Positions 9,155-18,118 of a stretch of DNA of 64,000 nt are shown in pieces. A model generated the notes under the pieces. The model was not told the origin of the DNA, made no database searches, and saw only the letters and a program-made list of their open reading frames with translations. The stretch lies in NCBI RefSeq assembly GCF_020405185.1, contig NZ_CP084463.1:186001-250000 (forward strand). The letters run 5' to 3'. This DNA is from Halomicrobium salinisoli (GTDB lineage Archaea > Halobacteriota > Halobacteria > Halobacteriales > Haloarculaceae). A program made the translations under genes and the position numbers. The stretch's first letter is position 1, and every line of letters starts with the position of its first letter.

Positions 9155-11374
9155 ATGTCGCTGCTGTTCGAGCACGCCGTCGACCGGTTCTCCCTGGAGG
9201 ACGCGTCGCTGGTCGCGGCCGACGGGGCGGACCTGGCCGACGGCGGCGACTCGGTCCCCGTTCGCCCGATCGCGGAGTTCGCCGGCGACCACGACTCGCT
9301 GACCCACCCCGAGGAGGGGTGGACCTGCATCCCGCTGCACGAGCGCGACGGCGCGGCGCCGACAGACGAGTTCGTGGCCTACACCGACCACGAGGTGCGC
9401 GGCCGCCTCTTCCTGGTCGAGCGCGACGGCGACCTCGAACCGGTCCCCGCCGACGAGTTCGGCGCCGCCCGGCTGGCCGATCGGATCAGGTTCTGGCACT
9501 CCGACTACCTCCCGGAGACGCGCCCGCCCGGGTACGACGCGCCCATCGACGACCACGAGGAACCCCGGAACCCGGTCGACGCCGACCGCCTGCTCGACGA
9601 GTTCGCCGCGTACGTGGCCGACGAGCGTGCGGCGACGCGGGCGGCGAACCGCGAACGGGCCCGGTCCCGCTCGGCGCGGGCCGTCTACGAGCAGGGCGGG
9701 TCGGCGATCCCGTCGGTGACCTGCCTCGGCGAGGACGACGGCGCCTACCGGTTCCGCGTCGACCTGGACCCCGAACTCGAGGACCGCCGGGACGGCGACT
9801 GGGCGTACTTCGTGGAGAGCGAGTTCGGGATCTACCAGGGCAACGAGGTGCTGCTCCAGGCCGACGCCGGGGACGCGCCGGACGCCTTCCCCGTCGCCGC
9901 CGAGGTCGAGAAGATCCGCGGCCTGACCCTCTGGCTGACCGTCGACTGGGGCGCCGTCGACGACTCGGCGGCTGCCGGGGCGTCCCTCGCGCCCGACCGC
10001 GAGTTCGGCGTCTCGGAACTGCTCAACCCCGTCCCGTTCGACCGGGAGCGCGACGCCGTCGAGGCCCTCCGCGAGCGCTCCCTTGGCGGCGTCCTCGCGG
10101 GCGAGCGGCCCGTCTCGTTCTCCAACGGCGCGGCCGCCCGCAGCGATCCCTTCGACGCGGACCTCAACCAGGAGCAGCAGCTGGCCGTCGAGTACGCGCT
10201 GCTCGCCGACGACCTGTTCTGCGTCCACGGGCCGCCGGGGACCGGCAAGACCCGGACGCTGCTGGAGATCGTCCGCCGGGCGGTCGACGCCGGCGAGGAC
10301 GTCCTCGTCTGCGCCGACTCCAACCAGGCGCTGGACAACCTCGTCGCGGGGGCCTCGACGCCCGGCGATCCCGACCCCGGATCGCTCCACGCGCACGGCC
10401 AGCACGGGAGCGGCGAGTTCACGCTCGACCGCGCGAACGCGAAGCGGTCGGCCCGCGCCGTCGTCCGGGAGGGGTACCGCGACGTCGCCGACCGCGCGGA
10501 CGTGGTCGCGGCCACGAACAGCAGCGCCGCCGCGCTCGCGCGGGAGTTCGACCTGCTGGTGCTCGACGAGGCGACCCAGTCGACCTGCACCGCCTCCTGC
10601 ATCCCGCTGTCGCGGGCCGACCGGGTCGTCCTGGCCGGCGACCACCGCCAGCTCCCGCCGTTCAGCGCCACCGAGGAGCCGCCCGAATCGAGCTACGGGC
10701 TGTCGCTGTTCGAGCACCTCTACGCCGAGGGCGGCGTCTACGAGGGCGTCGGGCTCCAATTGAAGACCCAGTACCGGATGCACCGCGACGTCGCCCACTT
10801 CCCGAACCGGGAGTTCTACGACCGGACGCTCCGCAACGGGCGCGCGGTCGATCCGCTGCCCGACCGGCCGCCCGTCGAGGGCTACAGCGTCGGCGGCCCG
10901 GTCGAGGTCGTCGACCACTCCCGGCGCAACGAGACGGAGGCGCGGCTGGTCGTCCACCTCGTTGCGGAGCTGGTAGACGACGTCCCGCCGGACGAGATCG
11001 GGGTCATCACGCCGTACGCCGCGCAGGCCCGGCTCCTCCGGGACCGCCTCGCCGACCACGTCGACCGGGCCGCCGCCGTCGCGGTCGACACCGTCGACGC
11101 CTTCCAGGGCAGCGAGAAGACGGCCGTGGTCATCTCGCTGGTCCGCAGCAACGCCGACGGCGACCTCGGCTTCCTCGGCCGTCCCGAGGACGGCCCCCGC
11201 AGGCTGAACGTGGCGCTGACGCGGGCGAAGCGCTACTGCGCCGTCGTCGGCGACTTCCACACGCTCCGCTACGAGAACGAGGCCAAGTGCGGCGATCTCT
11301 ACCGCTCCTTTCACGACTACCTCGAGACGACCGGCCGGCTGAACGACGTGGATCCGCAGTTCATCCCGGTCTGA
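9155..11374 (+). CDS. Superfamily 1 DNA/RNA helicase (Upf1/Dna2-like), AAA-type
   Basis: The 739-aa product has an N-terminal half (1-330) of unknown fold with a likely beta-barrel near 185-265, then an SF1B helicase core. Motif I is GPPGTGKTR at 359-367, motif Ia CADSNQALDN, motif II LLVLDEATQS, motif III AGDHRQLPP, motif IV/V around QYRMHRDV and VDTVDAFQGSEK, and motif VI ALTRAKRY. These match Upf1/Sen1/Dna2-like helicases (AAA_11 and AAA_12). No Fe-S nuclease cysteines are visible. The role is probably nucleic-acid repair or RNA handling. It is divergent from the xylanases, and nothing suggests it takes part in xylan use. A long antisense frame overlaps it but is a GC shadow. Confidence 0.92.
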   Translation: MSLLFEHAVDRFSLEDASLVAADGADLADGGDSVPVRPIAEFAGDHDSLTHPEEGWTCIPLHERDGAAPTDEFVAYTDHEVRGRLFLVERDGDLEPVPADEFGAARLADRIRFWHSDYLPETRPPGYDAPIDDHEEPRNPVDADRLLDEFAAYVADERAATRAANRERARSRSARAVYEQGGSAIPSVTCLGEDDGAYRFRVDLDPELEDRRDGDWAYFVESEFGIYQGNEVLLQADAGDAPDAFPVAAEVEKIRGLTLWLTVDWGAVDDSAAAGASLAPDREFGVSELLNPVPFDRERDAVEALRERSLGGVLAGERPVSFSNGAAARSDPFDADLNQEQQLAVEYALLADDLFCVHGPPGTGKTRTLLEIVRRAVDAGEDVLVCADSNQALDNLVAGASTPGDPDPGSLHAHGQHGSGEFTLDRANAKRSARAVVREGYRDVADRADVVAATNSSAAALAREFDLLVLDEATQSTCTASCIPLSRADRVVLAGDHRQLPPFSATEEPPESSYGLSLFEHLYAEGGVYEGVGLQLKTQYRMHRDVAHFPNREFYDRTLRNGRAVDPLPDRPPVEGYSVGGPVEVVDHSRRNETEARLVVHLVAELVDDVPPDEIGVITPYAAQARLLRDRLADHVDRAAAVAVDTVDAFQGSEKTAVVISLVRSNADGDLGFLGRPEDGPRRLNVALTRAKRYCAVVGDFHTLRYENEAKCGDLYRSFHDYLETTGRLNDVDPQFIPV

Positions 11375-11377
11375 ACG

Positions 11378-11758
11378 GTGGTCGATCGACGCCTCCGCGC
11401 GCACGCTCGCGACGGCCTGCTCGCGCTCCTCGCGCTGGCGGCGCTGGTCGCTTTGCTCGCCCGACGCGGTACGCCTGGCGCTCTCGCGAACCCGGCGGCC
11501 GCGGTTGCCGGCGTCGCGGGCGCCGTCCTGATCGAGGCCGCTTTCCTCCGGTACCCGGAACTCGGCGCGGCCTGGGACCGCCCGCTCGTCCACCTCGGCG
11601 GGCTCGGCGCCGTTCTGCTCGCCGGCGTCGGCGCGTACCTGCTTGTCGGCCCCCCGGTCGTCGCGGCCCTCTGCTGGGGGCTCGTGACGTTCCTGCTCCT
11701 GCTCGTCGCCGTCGCGGTCACCGGTCGGAACCCGCTCGCCCGCCTCGCCGGGCCGTGA
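11378..11758 (+). CDS. Small four-helix membrane protein, unknown function
   Basis: The 126-aa product starts with GTG at 11378, three bases after the helicase stop, so the two are likely co-transcribed. It has four hydrophobic segments (about 13-29, 37-55, 72-92 and 96-114) separated by short basic loops. I do not recognise a named family. It looks like a haloarchaeal-type conserved membrane protein. Confidence 0.75.
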   Translation: MVDRRLRAHARDGLLALLALAALVALLARRGTPGALANPAAAVAGVAGAVLIEAAFLRYPELGAAWDRPLVHLGGLGAVLLAGVGAYLLVGPPVVAALCWGLVTFLLLLVAVAVTGRNPLARLAGP

Positions 11759-11846
11759 GACGGTGCCCGGATCGTTCCCGGATGCGTCGCGGACCCACGG
11801 TCCCGGAACGGTTTTGACCGCACCGCCGGAGCGTACAGTCCCACAG

Positions 11847-12821
11847 ATGACAACGGACCGAGTGCTGCGCGAGGTCGCCGGCGATCGCGGACTGCACGTC
11901 GGGGCCATGATCGGCCCCGAGCCCCTCCGGACCGAGCCGAGACACCGTCGAACCCTCGCCGAGGAGTTCAGCGCGGTCACGCCGGGCAGCGCGCTGAAGA
12001 TGGGCCCGCTCCGGCCGTCACGGGACACGTACGACCTCGCCGACGCCGACGCCATCGTCGACTTCGGCGTCGAACACGACATGTACGTCCGCGGGCACGC
12101 GCTCGTCTGGCACCGGCAACTGCCCGAGTGGTTCCAGCCGTGGGACTACACCGACGACCAGCTGCGCGAGTTCCTGCGCGACCACGTCCACACCGTCGCC
12201 GGCCGCTATCACGGCCGGATCGACGCCTGGGACGTCGTCAACGAGGCCGTCGCCGACGACGGCTCGCTGCGCGAGACCGTCTGGTACGACGCGCTGGGTG
12301 CAGACTACGTCGCCGACGCGTTCCGCTGGGCCAGCGAGGTCTCCGACGCCGACCTCTACTACAACGACTACGGGTGCGAGGCGCTCACCGAGAAGGCCGA
12401 CGCCGTCTACGACCTGCTCGCGGATCTCCTCGACCGCGACGTACCGGTCGACGGCGTCGGCCTCCAGCTCCACGCGCTGGGCGATCGGCCCGATCCCGAG
12501 TCGATCCGGGAGAACGTCGAGCGCTTCCGGGACCTCGGGCTGGACGTCCAGATCACCGAGATGGACGTCGCGTTCGACCGCGAGGACGTGCCCGAGGACC
12601 CGCTCGCGGTCCAGGCCGACTACTACCGCGAGGTCGCCGAGGTCTGCCTGGAGGCCGGCTGCGACGCGCTGGTCGTCGCGGGCGTCAGCGACGCCAACTC
12701 CTGGCTGCGCTACTTCGCGGACTTTCCCGAGAACTACACCGGCGACCCGCTGCTGTTCGACGAGCGGTACCGGCCCAAGCCCGCCTACGACGCCGTCGTC
12801 GAGGCGCTCGCGGAGGACTGA
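11847..12821 (+). CDS. GH10 endo-1,4-beta-xylanase without signal peptide
   Basis: The 324-aa product is a single GH10 barrel. Signatures are GHALVWH (83-89), WDVVNEAV with acid/base E133, YYNDYG, GVGLQLH, and ITEMDV with nucleophile E238. The ATG at 11847 begins MTTDRVLREV, with no Tat or Sec signal, so the enzyme is probably cytoplasmic; the longer frame from 11763 adds no signal either. An intracellular GH10 would suit hydrolysis of imported xylo-oligomers produced by the exported GH11 enzymes upstream. A CGGTTTTGACC element about 30 nt upstream resembles a haloarchaeal promoter. No binding module is attached. Confidence 0.93.
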   Translation: MTTDRVLREVAGDRGLHVGAMIGPEPLRTEPRHRRTLAEEFSAVTPGSALKMGPLRPSRDTYDLADADAIVDFGVEHDMYVRGHALVWHRQLPEWFQPWDYTDDQLREFLRDHVHTVAGRYHGRIDAWDVVNEAVADDGSLRETVWYDALGADYVADAFRWASEVSDADLYYNDYGCEALTEKADAVYDLLADLLDRDVPVDGVGLQLHALGDRPDPESIRENVERFRDLGLDVQITEMDVAFDREDVPEDPLAVQADYYREVAEVCLEAGCDALVVAGVSDANSWLRYFADFPENYTGDPLLFDERYRPKPAYDAVVEALAED

Positions 12822-12848
12822 TTACGCCGGCGTCCGTTCCCCCGCCCG

Positions 12849-13862
12849 ATGCGAGCCGCAGCCTTCACCGAGCTGATCGGGCCGGACGGCGTGAGCGTGA
12901 TCGACCGCGAGACCCCCGCTGCCGGGCCCGGCGAGGCCGTCGTCGACGTCGAGGCCTGCGCGATCAACCACCACGACCTCTGGATCCTCGAGGGCGACTC
13001 GGCGATGGTCGACGCCGACGACCTCCCGTTCGTCACCGGGCTCGACGTCGCCGGCACCGTCCGCGAGGTCGGCGACGGCGTCTCGGACGTCGAGGCCGGC
13101 GACCGCGTCGTCCTCTGCCCGAACGAGACCTGCGGGACCTGCCGGTTCTGCCGCGAGGGCCCCGAGAACATGTGCGAGAACTTCTCGCTGTACCACGGCG
13201 GGCTCGCCGAGGCCGCCCGCGTCGAGGCCGACCGACTCGTCGCGCTGCCCGACGGCGTGGACGCCGCGACCGCCGCCGCGGTCCCGACGGCGTACGTGAC
13301 CGCGTTCCACATGCTCCGGCGCGCCGACGTCGGCCCCGGCGACCTCGTGTTCGTCCCGGGCGCGACCGGCGGCGTCGGCGTCGCGACCGTCCAGCTCGCC
13401 GACGTCCTCGGCGCGCGGACCGTCGGGACCTCCTCGTCGGCGTCGAAGCTCGACCGCGTCCGCGACCTCGGCCTCGACCACGGGATCCGGTCGACCGACA
13501 CCGAGGAGATCCGCGAGCGGGTCGAAGCGATCGGCGAGCCCGACGCCGTCGTCAACCACCTCGGCGGCGAGTACACCGAACTCGGGCAGCGCGTCATGCG
13601 CCGCGGCGGGACGATGGTCGTCTGCGGGCGGACGGCCGGCGACACCTCGACCGTCGACGTCGCCGACCTCTTCCTCGGCCACAAGCGCGTCGTCGGGTCC
13701 ACGATGGGCACGCAGGACGACCTGCGCCGACTCGTCGACCTCGTCGCCGCCGGCGACCTCGAACCGGAGATCGACGAGACCTACCCGCTGGCGGAGACGG
13801 CCGCGGCGTTCGCCGCGATGCGGGACCGCGAGAGCGTCGGGAAGCTCGTCGTCGAGCCGTGA
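12849..13862 (+). CDS. Zinc-dependent MDR alcohol dehydrogenase family protein
   Basis: The 337-aa product has an N-terminal GroES-like domain with CAINHHDLWILEG near 38-50 and GLDVAGTV. The structural-zinc lobe has four Cys (CPNETCGTCRFCREG and MCEN). The Rossmann segment contains PGATGGVGVATVQLA. This matches the quinone/zinc-type medium-chain dehydrogenases, which oxidise alcohols or reduce carbonyls with NAD(P)H. The catalytic zinc ligands differ from classic ADHs, so substrate and even chemistry are open. It starts 27 bp after the GH10 gene on the same strand and may be co-transcribed. Confidence 0.9.
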   Translation: MRAAAFTELIGPDGVSVIDRETPAAGPGEAVVDVEACAINHHDLWILEGDSAMVDADDLPFVTGLDVAGTVREVGDGVSDVEAGDRVVLCPNETCGTCRFCREGPENMCENFSLYHGGLAEAARVEADRLVALPDGVDAATAAAVPTAYVTAFHMLRRADVGPGDLVFVPGATGGVGVATVQLADVLGARTVGTSSSASKLDRVRDLGLDHGIRSTDTEEIRERVEAIGEPDAVVNHLGGEYTELGQRVMRRGGTMVVCGRTAGDTSTVDVADLFLGHKRVVGSTMGTQDDLRRLVDLVAAGDLEPEIDETYPLAETAAAFAAMRDRESVGKLVVEP

Positions 13863-13902
13863 GCGCCGAAAGGGCTTTGCCGTCGCTCGCGGGACAGGGA
13901 CC

Positions 13903-14022
13903 ATGATCGACGGCTCCGAGTGCCCGCACTGCGGCGGGCACCTCTCGACCGACGACGGGACGGACTACGCCTGCGACGACTGCGGCGCCGACTTCGACGT
14001 CAGCGACCTCTTCCTGCCCTGA
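13903..14022 (+). CDS. 39-aa CPxCG-type zinc-finger mini-protein
   Basis: A 39-residue frame, ATG at 13903 to TGA at 14020-14022, encodes two zinc knuckles, CPHCG (7-11) and CDDCG (24-28), with 13 residues between their inner cysteines. The product is highly acidic, as expected in a halophile. Small CPxCG zinc-ribbon proteins are a recognised, mostly uncharacterised haloarchaeal class, some with regulatory roles. It lies 40 bp after the MDR dehydrogenase on the same strand. Confidence 0.8.
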   Translation: MIDGSECPHCGGHLSTDDGTDYACDDCGADFDVSDLFLP

Positions 14023-14064
14023 GCGGCCGCCATCGCCTTGTCGGTCCAGTCCCTGCAGGCCCGC

Positions 14065-14562
14065 ATGGTCGACGTTCGCCCGGCGGAGCCCGCCGACGTG
14101 CCGGCGATCAGGCGCGTCGCCCGCGCGGGCTGGCACGCGGCCTACGACGACCGCCTGGGGGCCGACGCCGTCGACGCGGTGGTCGACGACTGGTACGCCC
14201 CCGAGACCGTCCGGGAGTACGTGACCGACGACGACGTGGTCTACCTCGTCGCCGCGGACGACCCCGTCGTCGGCTACGCCGCCGGCGGACCGGACCCGGA
14301 CGCCGCCGCTGCGACCGCGCGGCTGGGGGCCATCTACGTCCGTCCCGACCGCTGGCGGGAGGGCATCGGCGGTCGGCTACTGGAGGAACTGACCGACCGG
14401 CTCGCCGATCGCGGCTTCGAACGCCTCCGGATCGACGTGCTGGCCGCCAACGACGTCGGCCGCGCCTTCTACGAGCGCCAGGGGTTCGACGTGGCTGGTC
14501 GCGGTGAGATCGAACTGGCCGGCGCGGTGTGCGGCGAAGTGACGTACGCAGGGCCGCTGTAA
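14065..14562 (+). CDS. GNAT family N-acetyltransferase
   Basis: The 165-aa product starts VDVRPAEPADVPAIRRV, the usual GNAT N-terminus. It has a central beta strand with LGAIYVRPDRW, the acetyl-CoA pyrophosphate loop REGIGGRLLEEL, and the C-terminal LAANDVGRAFYERQGF. GNAT enzymes move acetyl from acetyl-CoA to an amine; the substrate is not inferable. The ATG at 14065 is preferred to an upstream TTG because homology begins right after it. Confidence 0.92.
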   Translation: MVDVRPAEPADVPAIRRVARAGWHAAYDDRLGADAVDAVVDDWYAPETVREYVTDDDVVYLVAADDPVVGYAAGGPDPDAAAATARLGAIYVRPDRWREGIGGRLLEELTDRLADRGFERLRIDVLAANDVGRAFYERQGFDVAGRGEIELAGAVCGEVTYAGPL

Positions 14563-14618
14563 TCGGCCGACGGCTATCGAAATCCTTTTTGATACCCTCG
14601 TCTTCGTCACGGATGCGC

Positions 14619-14692
14619 GCCGCCTTAGCTCAGACTGGGAGAGCACTCGACTGAAGATCGAGCTGTCCCCGGTTCAAATCCGGGAGGCGGCA
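14619..14692 (+). tRNA. tRNA-Phe (GAA)
   Basis: The cloverleaf reads: acceptor GCCGCCT with AGGCGGC (14685-14691), D stem GCTC/GAGC, anticodon loop CTGAAGA with GAA at 14653-14655, T stem CCCGG/CCGGG with loop TTCAAAT, and discriminator A. It is 74 nt with no intron and no encoded CCA. It borders the AT-rich island. Confidence 0.97.
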
Positions 14693-14831
14693 TTTTCCTG
14701 CGAACGAAGTGAGCAGTGAAAATGCTCCCGAGCGGATTCTGAACCCTGGAAGACACAGCCCGCGCAGCGAAGTGAGCAGGAATGTCTTCCTCCGGTTCAA
14801 ATCCGAGGGGCGACAGTCGTCTGCGAATCAC
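14693..14831 (+). repeat. Hairpin and copy of the tRNA-Phe 3' tail
   Basis: Bases 14792-14815 resemble the tRNA-Phe T arm plus acceptor 3' strand (14669-14692), including an uninterrupted CGGTTCAAATCCG. Its left half is the right arm of a hairpin: GGAAGACA (14748-14755) pairs with TGTCTTCC (14783-14790), and TGAACC (14740-14745) pairs with GGTTCA (14794-14799). The loop contains GCGCAGCGAAGTGAGCAGG, closely resembling the loop after tRNA-Asn. An additional CTGC/GCAG hairpin around GAACGAAGTGA directly follows the tRNA. Confidence 0.8.
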
Positions 14832-15290
14832 GTGTATTGGACGGCACTCGACCGCATTCCCGAGCTGGTCCAGCACGAATACGGCAGTGTCTCGCTGCGC
14901 TCCAAGTACATCGCTGATCTCGTTCACGACGCGGTCAAAGAGGCCAAGCAGGCGACCCGCAGAGCCGCGGAGGCGGGTGCGAAGGCGATCGAGGCAGCGG
15001 AACGTGGCGTCGACGAGTCGACCAGTGCATTCATCGCGTGGGCCGCGAAGCACGACATCGATGTCCAGGATCGCGAGGGAGGTCCACTTCGGCTCGATCT
15101 GGGTACTGTTGACGACGTGCGTCAGAAGCTCCGGGAAGGCTACGATCTCTGGACTTCCGCCGGGATGCCGGAAGAACGCTATCGGATGGCGACGATCCAG
15201 TACAAGGAGGAAACCAGTTCGGACCTGAACTACGTCGACGAGACGAGCGTGAAATCATTCGCCATGGAGGCGTGGCGCTACCTCGACTGA
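14832..15290 (+). pseudogene. Unknown ORF abutting the tRNA-Phe tail copy, probably truncated
   Basis: A 152-aa frame, if started at the GTG at 14832, begins just 16 bp after the tRNA-tail copy. The open frame reads back through that copy, as expected for a gene cut by recombination. It is rich in charged helices (an Ala/Lys/Glu-rich stretch about 30-70) and ends AMEAWRYLD. I recognise no family. It may be the 3' part of a once-longer element gene. Bases 15291-15496 behind it hold no gene. Confidence 0.4.
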
Positions 15291-15496
15291 AATGGCCCGA
15301 TTAGTGGCAACACTATCGACCGGGACCATTTCGCGGTAATTTCTTCTCACTGTTCGTCGCGCTGGGTACCGATCCCCCCTGGTTGCTGAGAAAGAGAGGG
15401 TCAGTGTTTTGGTGAAGTCCCCTTAGGGACACGTCTAAGCAAGAATGAAACAGATACAATTGGTACATGAGACGAGATCGAACTCTATCTCAAGAC

Positions 15497-16870
15497 TCAC
15501 CAATAGATGGCAATAAAGCTCGTTTCTAAATAATGTATCTCTGAATCTATGTTATCACTGTTCTCTCCTTGCTCATCCTGATAATCCTGATTTTCCCACT
15601 GTCTCTCGAAGAAGTCTTCATGGCGAGCATCAGAAACAGACCAATCTTCATATCCATCAACAGACTCCGAAAGATGTCTATCAATTTCCTCTAGGCACTG
15701 TTTTCGGTACTCTATCGTATTTGTGGACGAAATATCTACTTCTGAACTGACCTGATCTAGAATCTGGCCTTTATTTTCGATATTTCCGTTATCTTCTTCG
15801 ACCATGTCTAGATACCTTCCAATATCATCATCAGCCGTTGTACCAATAATCCCGTCCTGTGAGCGGAGCCTCTCGCGATCTGCAGATTTAAACAATTCAG
15901 GGAAGTCCTCAATATTCTGGTCAGCATCTGAGAATACAGTATTCACCACACTGACCAGTTTCATTGGGGTCCATTCTTTTGACAATTCAGGATCGTCAAC
16001 TCTTGAAAAAATAGTAAATTGGCTATTGTCGAATAATACCCGAGTTGGGTCTTGCCAAAGATTATCTTCACTGATGAACCCCGTCGCGTGACATTCGTGA
16101 TACTCTAAATCCAATGATTGTGCTAATTCTTTTCTGATTAGTACATTCTCTTGGTTGTCTAAGACCCCATAGTTGACTAATTCCCCTTGGATCGGGATTA
16201 ATCCAGCTAGAAGTAAATCGATTAGTTCGTTAAATATACGCACTGTATCAGATGTAACCCCTTCTTGTTGTAGCTGCTGTTGTAGCTCTTCATTAGAAGT
16301 AAAAGATTCAACTATCTCTTCAAACGCCTGAATCACCCGATAATAGTCAAATACCTCTGCTGAACCCAGAAGAACTTCTAACTCGACTAAACTTCCTCGG
16401 TCGTACTGTTCAACTCTAGAATCTGGCTGTATCGCGTCAACTTCGGAAGCAGTTACGTCGCTACCGATAAGGAAGTCTGGCGGGCCTTCTTCTGAATCAG
16501 CGGATGATATTATATCATCTTTCCTCATCTCATAGAACTCTTTGAAATTTGACTGTATAACGAACCGGCTAGTTTGCTCAGAATATTCCTCCGAGTTCCC
16601 ACCGACAGTAGCACTTATCGGTCCAACCCCCCCGGTGATAGAGGATGAGATCCGTTCCTTTTGACCAGTGGTTTTTTGTTCAGTTATTCCACCTGTAGTA
16701 GAAGCTAGAAGACTAATCAGTGCCTGATTATCAATATACACGAATTCACGGAGTGGTGGTAGCGTATCTAAACCAAGCCAGGCCCTGAGAGAGAAATAGC
16801 GGCGCAGAAACCACCATTTTATACCTGACGTTACCCAAACAATAAATGATTTTACATATGGCAAGACCAT
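15497..16870 (-). CDS. DUF6414-like protein, partner of the AAA+ ATPase
   Basis: The 457-aa product has an aromatic hydrophobic N-terminus (9-25), possibly membrane-associating. REFVYIDNQALISLLAS follows at 41-57, then a Ser/Gly/Thr-rich segment (58-100) and RFVIQSNFKEFYEM. This order, a Y-[IL]-D start, a low-complexity patch, then a helix, resembles the DUF6414 family as I remember it; the assignment is tentative. The middle is helical with QQLQQEG repeats and the tail is acidic. It starts 3 bases after the TAA of the ATPase gene, with GAGG just upstream, so the two are translationally coupled. Codon use is foreign to this genome. The function is unknown. Confidence 0.6.
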   Translation of the reverse strand: MVLPYVKSFIVWVTSGIKWWFLRRYFSLRAWLGLDTLPPLREFVYIDNQALISLLASTTGGITEQKTTGQKERISSSITGGVGPISATVGGNSEEYSEQTSRFVIQSNFKEFYEMRKDDIISSADSEEGPPDFLIGSDVTASEVDAIQPDSRVEQYDRGSLVELEVLLGSAEVFDYYRVIQAFEEIVESFTSNEELQQQLQQEGVTSDTVRIFNELIDLLLAGLIPIQGELVNYGVLDNQENVLIRKELAQSLDLEYHECHATGFISEDNLWQDPTRVLFDNSQFTIFSRVDDPELSKEWTPMKLVSVVNTVFSDADQNIEDFPELFKSADRERLRSQDGIIGTTADDDIGRYLDMVEEDNGNIENKGQILDQVSSEVDISSTNTIEYRKQCLEEIDRHLSESVDGYEDWSVSDARHEDFFERQWENQDYQDEQGENSDNIDSEIHYLETSFIAIYW

Positions 16871-16873
16871 ATT

Positions 16874-18088
16874 TTATCCCTCTTTTCTAGCACCAATACG
16901 CTGTCGACTTTCCAAAATATCAGTCAACCGTATCCGATTGTTTGATTCACGTTCTTTTCCGACAGCTATGAGACCAGCTTCATCCAATAGTCCGTCAATT
17001 TCAGCTCCTGACCACCCATCAGTCATTTCAGCAATTTGTTCAGGGCTGACTCTGGAGGAGACTTCATATCTATTCATTAATGAATCAGCTATCTCGACCC
17101 GATCCTCGTAATCGGGCAAGGGGAATTTTATTTTCCAATCAAAACGACCGGACCGGAGAAGCGCATCATCAATATCTTCCAGTCGATTGGTTGAAGCGAT
17201 AACTAGTATTCCCTCCTCACTTTGATCGAAACCATCCATAAGGGATAGAAGTTGAGCTACAACCCGATTCCCAAATTGCTGGTTCGGTCCGTCCCCCCGT
17301 TCGCTTCCGAGACTATCGAGTTCATCAAAAAACAAAATTGAGGGCTGATTATCTGCTGCATCCTCGAAAAGCCCCCTAATTATCTCCTCAGTTTCACCAA
17401 CCCACTTCGTGACAATCTCTGGCCCCCGAATACGATAGAATGTAGCATCAGTCTCCGCAGCTAATATCCGCGCAAAATGAGTCTTGCCTGTCCCTGGTTT
17501 TCCATAAAAGATTGCCCCCATCTGGATATCTGTTCCAATCTCCTCTAACGCCTCTGGTTGGTTCAAAAACAGGTCGATCCGTTGTTTAAATTGGTCAAGC
17601 CGAACAGAACTCCCTCCAAAGTCATCATAGCTCAATCCGATTTCGTCAGATTCCTTCCGTAAGCGGCCAATAAACTCTGAACTTTCCGTGTCTGAATGTG
17701 CAGCAGGCAGTGCACGTAATGGTTCACTTTGTACAATATCTGCAATGGTATTCACATGAGTGATTTCGACTGTATTCCCGACATCTATCTGCTCACCACT
17801 ATTGTTGATTACAGTCTTCAGGACAGTTCCTGTATTTACAATTATTTGATCTTCTTCAACTTTTTCGACCACCCCAAGAGAATTTCCTCGGTTTACACCA
17901 CCAGATAAAAGTAGGCCATCAAACTGGACTGCATCATTATAGACATCTACCGATACGATATCGCCGATAGATAGGGATTCAGAATCAGGATATTCAAAAT
18001 ATCCCATCATTCCATTTTCTCGACGGACCATAACAACTCTGCCCTGGTCGGTGTCAAAGATATTCCAAACAGTAGCTATAGTCCCCAT
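16874..18088 (-). CDS. AAA+ ATPase of the Cdc48/PAN type with N-terminal OB-like domains
   Basis: The 404-aa product has two beta-rich, OB-like segments (about 1-60 and 65-120) and a single classic AAA module. Walker A is GKPGTGKT at 196-203, the pore-loop motif TKWVGE is near 227-232, Walker B is ILFFDELDSL with D255/E256, sensor Asn is N301, and the arginine fingers lie in LRSGRFD (R312/R315). The C-terminus ends in RKEG and lacks the HbYX motif by which PAN docks on the 20S proteasome. The ATG at 18088 is chosen over a TTG at 18103 because a TATA-like box ends 23 nt upstream of that ATG. It is probably an unfoldase or remodeller acting with its downstream partner. Confidence 0.88.
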   Translation of the reverse strand: MGTIATVWNIFDTDQGRVVMVRRENGMMGYFEYPDSESLSIGDIVSVDVYNDAVQFDGLLLSGGVNRGNSLGVVEKVEEDQIIVNTGTVLKTVINNSGEQIDVGNTVEITHVNTIADIVQSEPLRALPAAHSDTESSEFIGRLRKESDEIGLSYDDFGGSSVRLDQFKQRIDLFLNQPEALEEIGTDIQMGAIFYGKPGTGKTHFARILAAETDATFYRIRGPEIVTKWVGETEEIIRGLFEDAADNQPSILFFDELDSLGSERGDGPNQQFGNRVVAQLLSLMDGFDQSEEGILVIASTNRLEDIDDALLRSGRFDWKIKFPLPDYEDRVEIADSLMNRYEVSSRVSPEQIAEMTDGWSGAEIDGLLDEAGLIAVGKERESNNRIRLTDILESRQRIGARKEG

Positions 18089-18110
18089 AGGTTTGGAATG
18101 CAATTAGTCT

Positions 18111-18118
18111 AAATTAGT
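18111..18118 (-). promoter_or_regulatory. TATA-like box of the island operon
   Basis: Minus-strand TAATTTAG is centred about 26 nt upstream of the ATG at 18088. This places the transcription start at or next to the start codon, a leaderless arrangement common in haloarchaea. Confidence 0.55.

Noticed and set aside
9050..12082. A 1010-codon minus-strand frame opposite the SF1 helicase and the start of the GH10 gene
   Set aside because: It is antisense to genes with full motif sets and has no domain of its own; such long shadow frames are normal at this GC content.
2254..14831. Functional integrase attachment sites at the three tRNA tails
   Set aside because: No integrase gene lies nearby, spacers at Asn and CAT are only 100-155 bp, and the antisense left arm is not expected for a simple att duplication.
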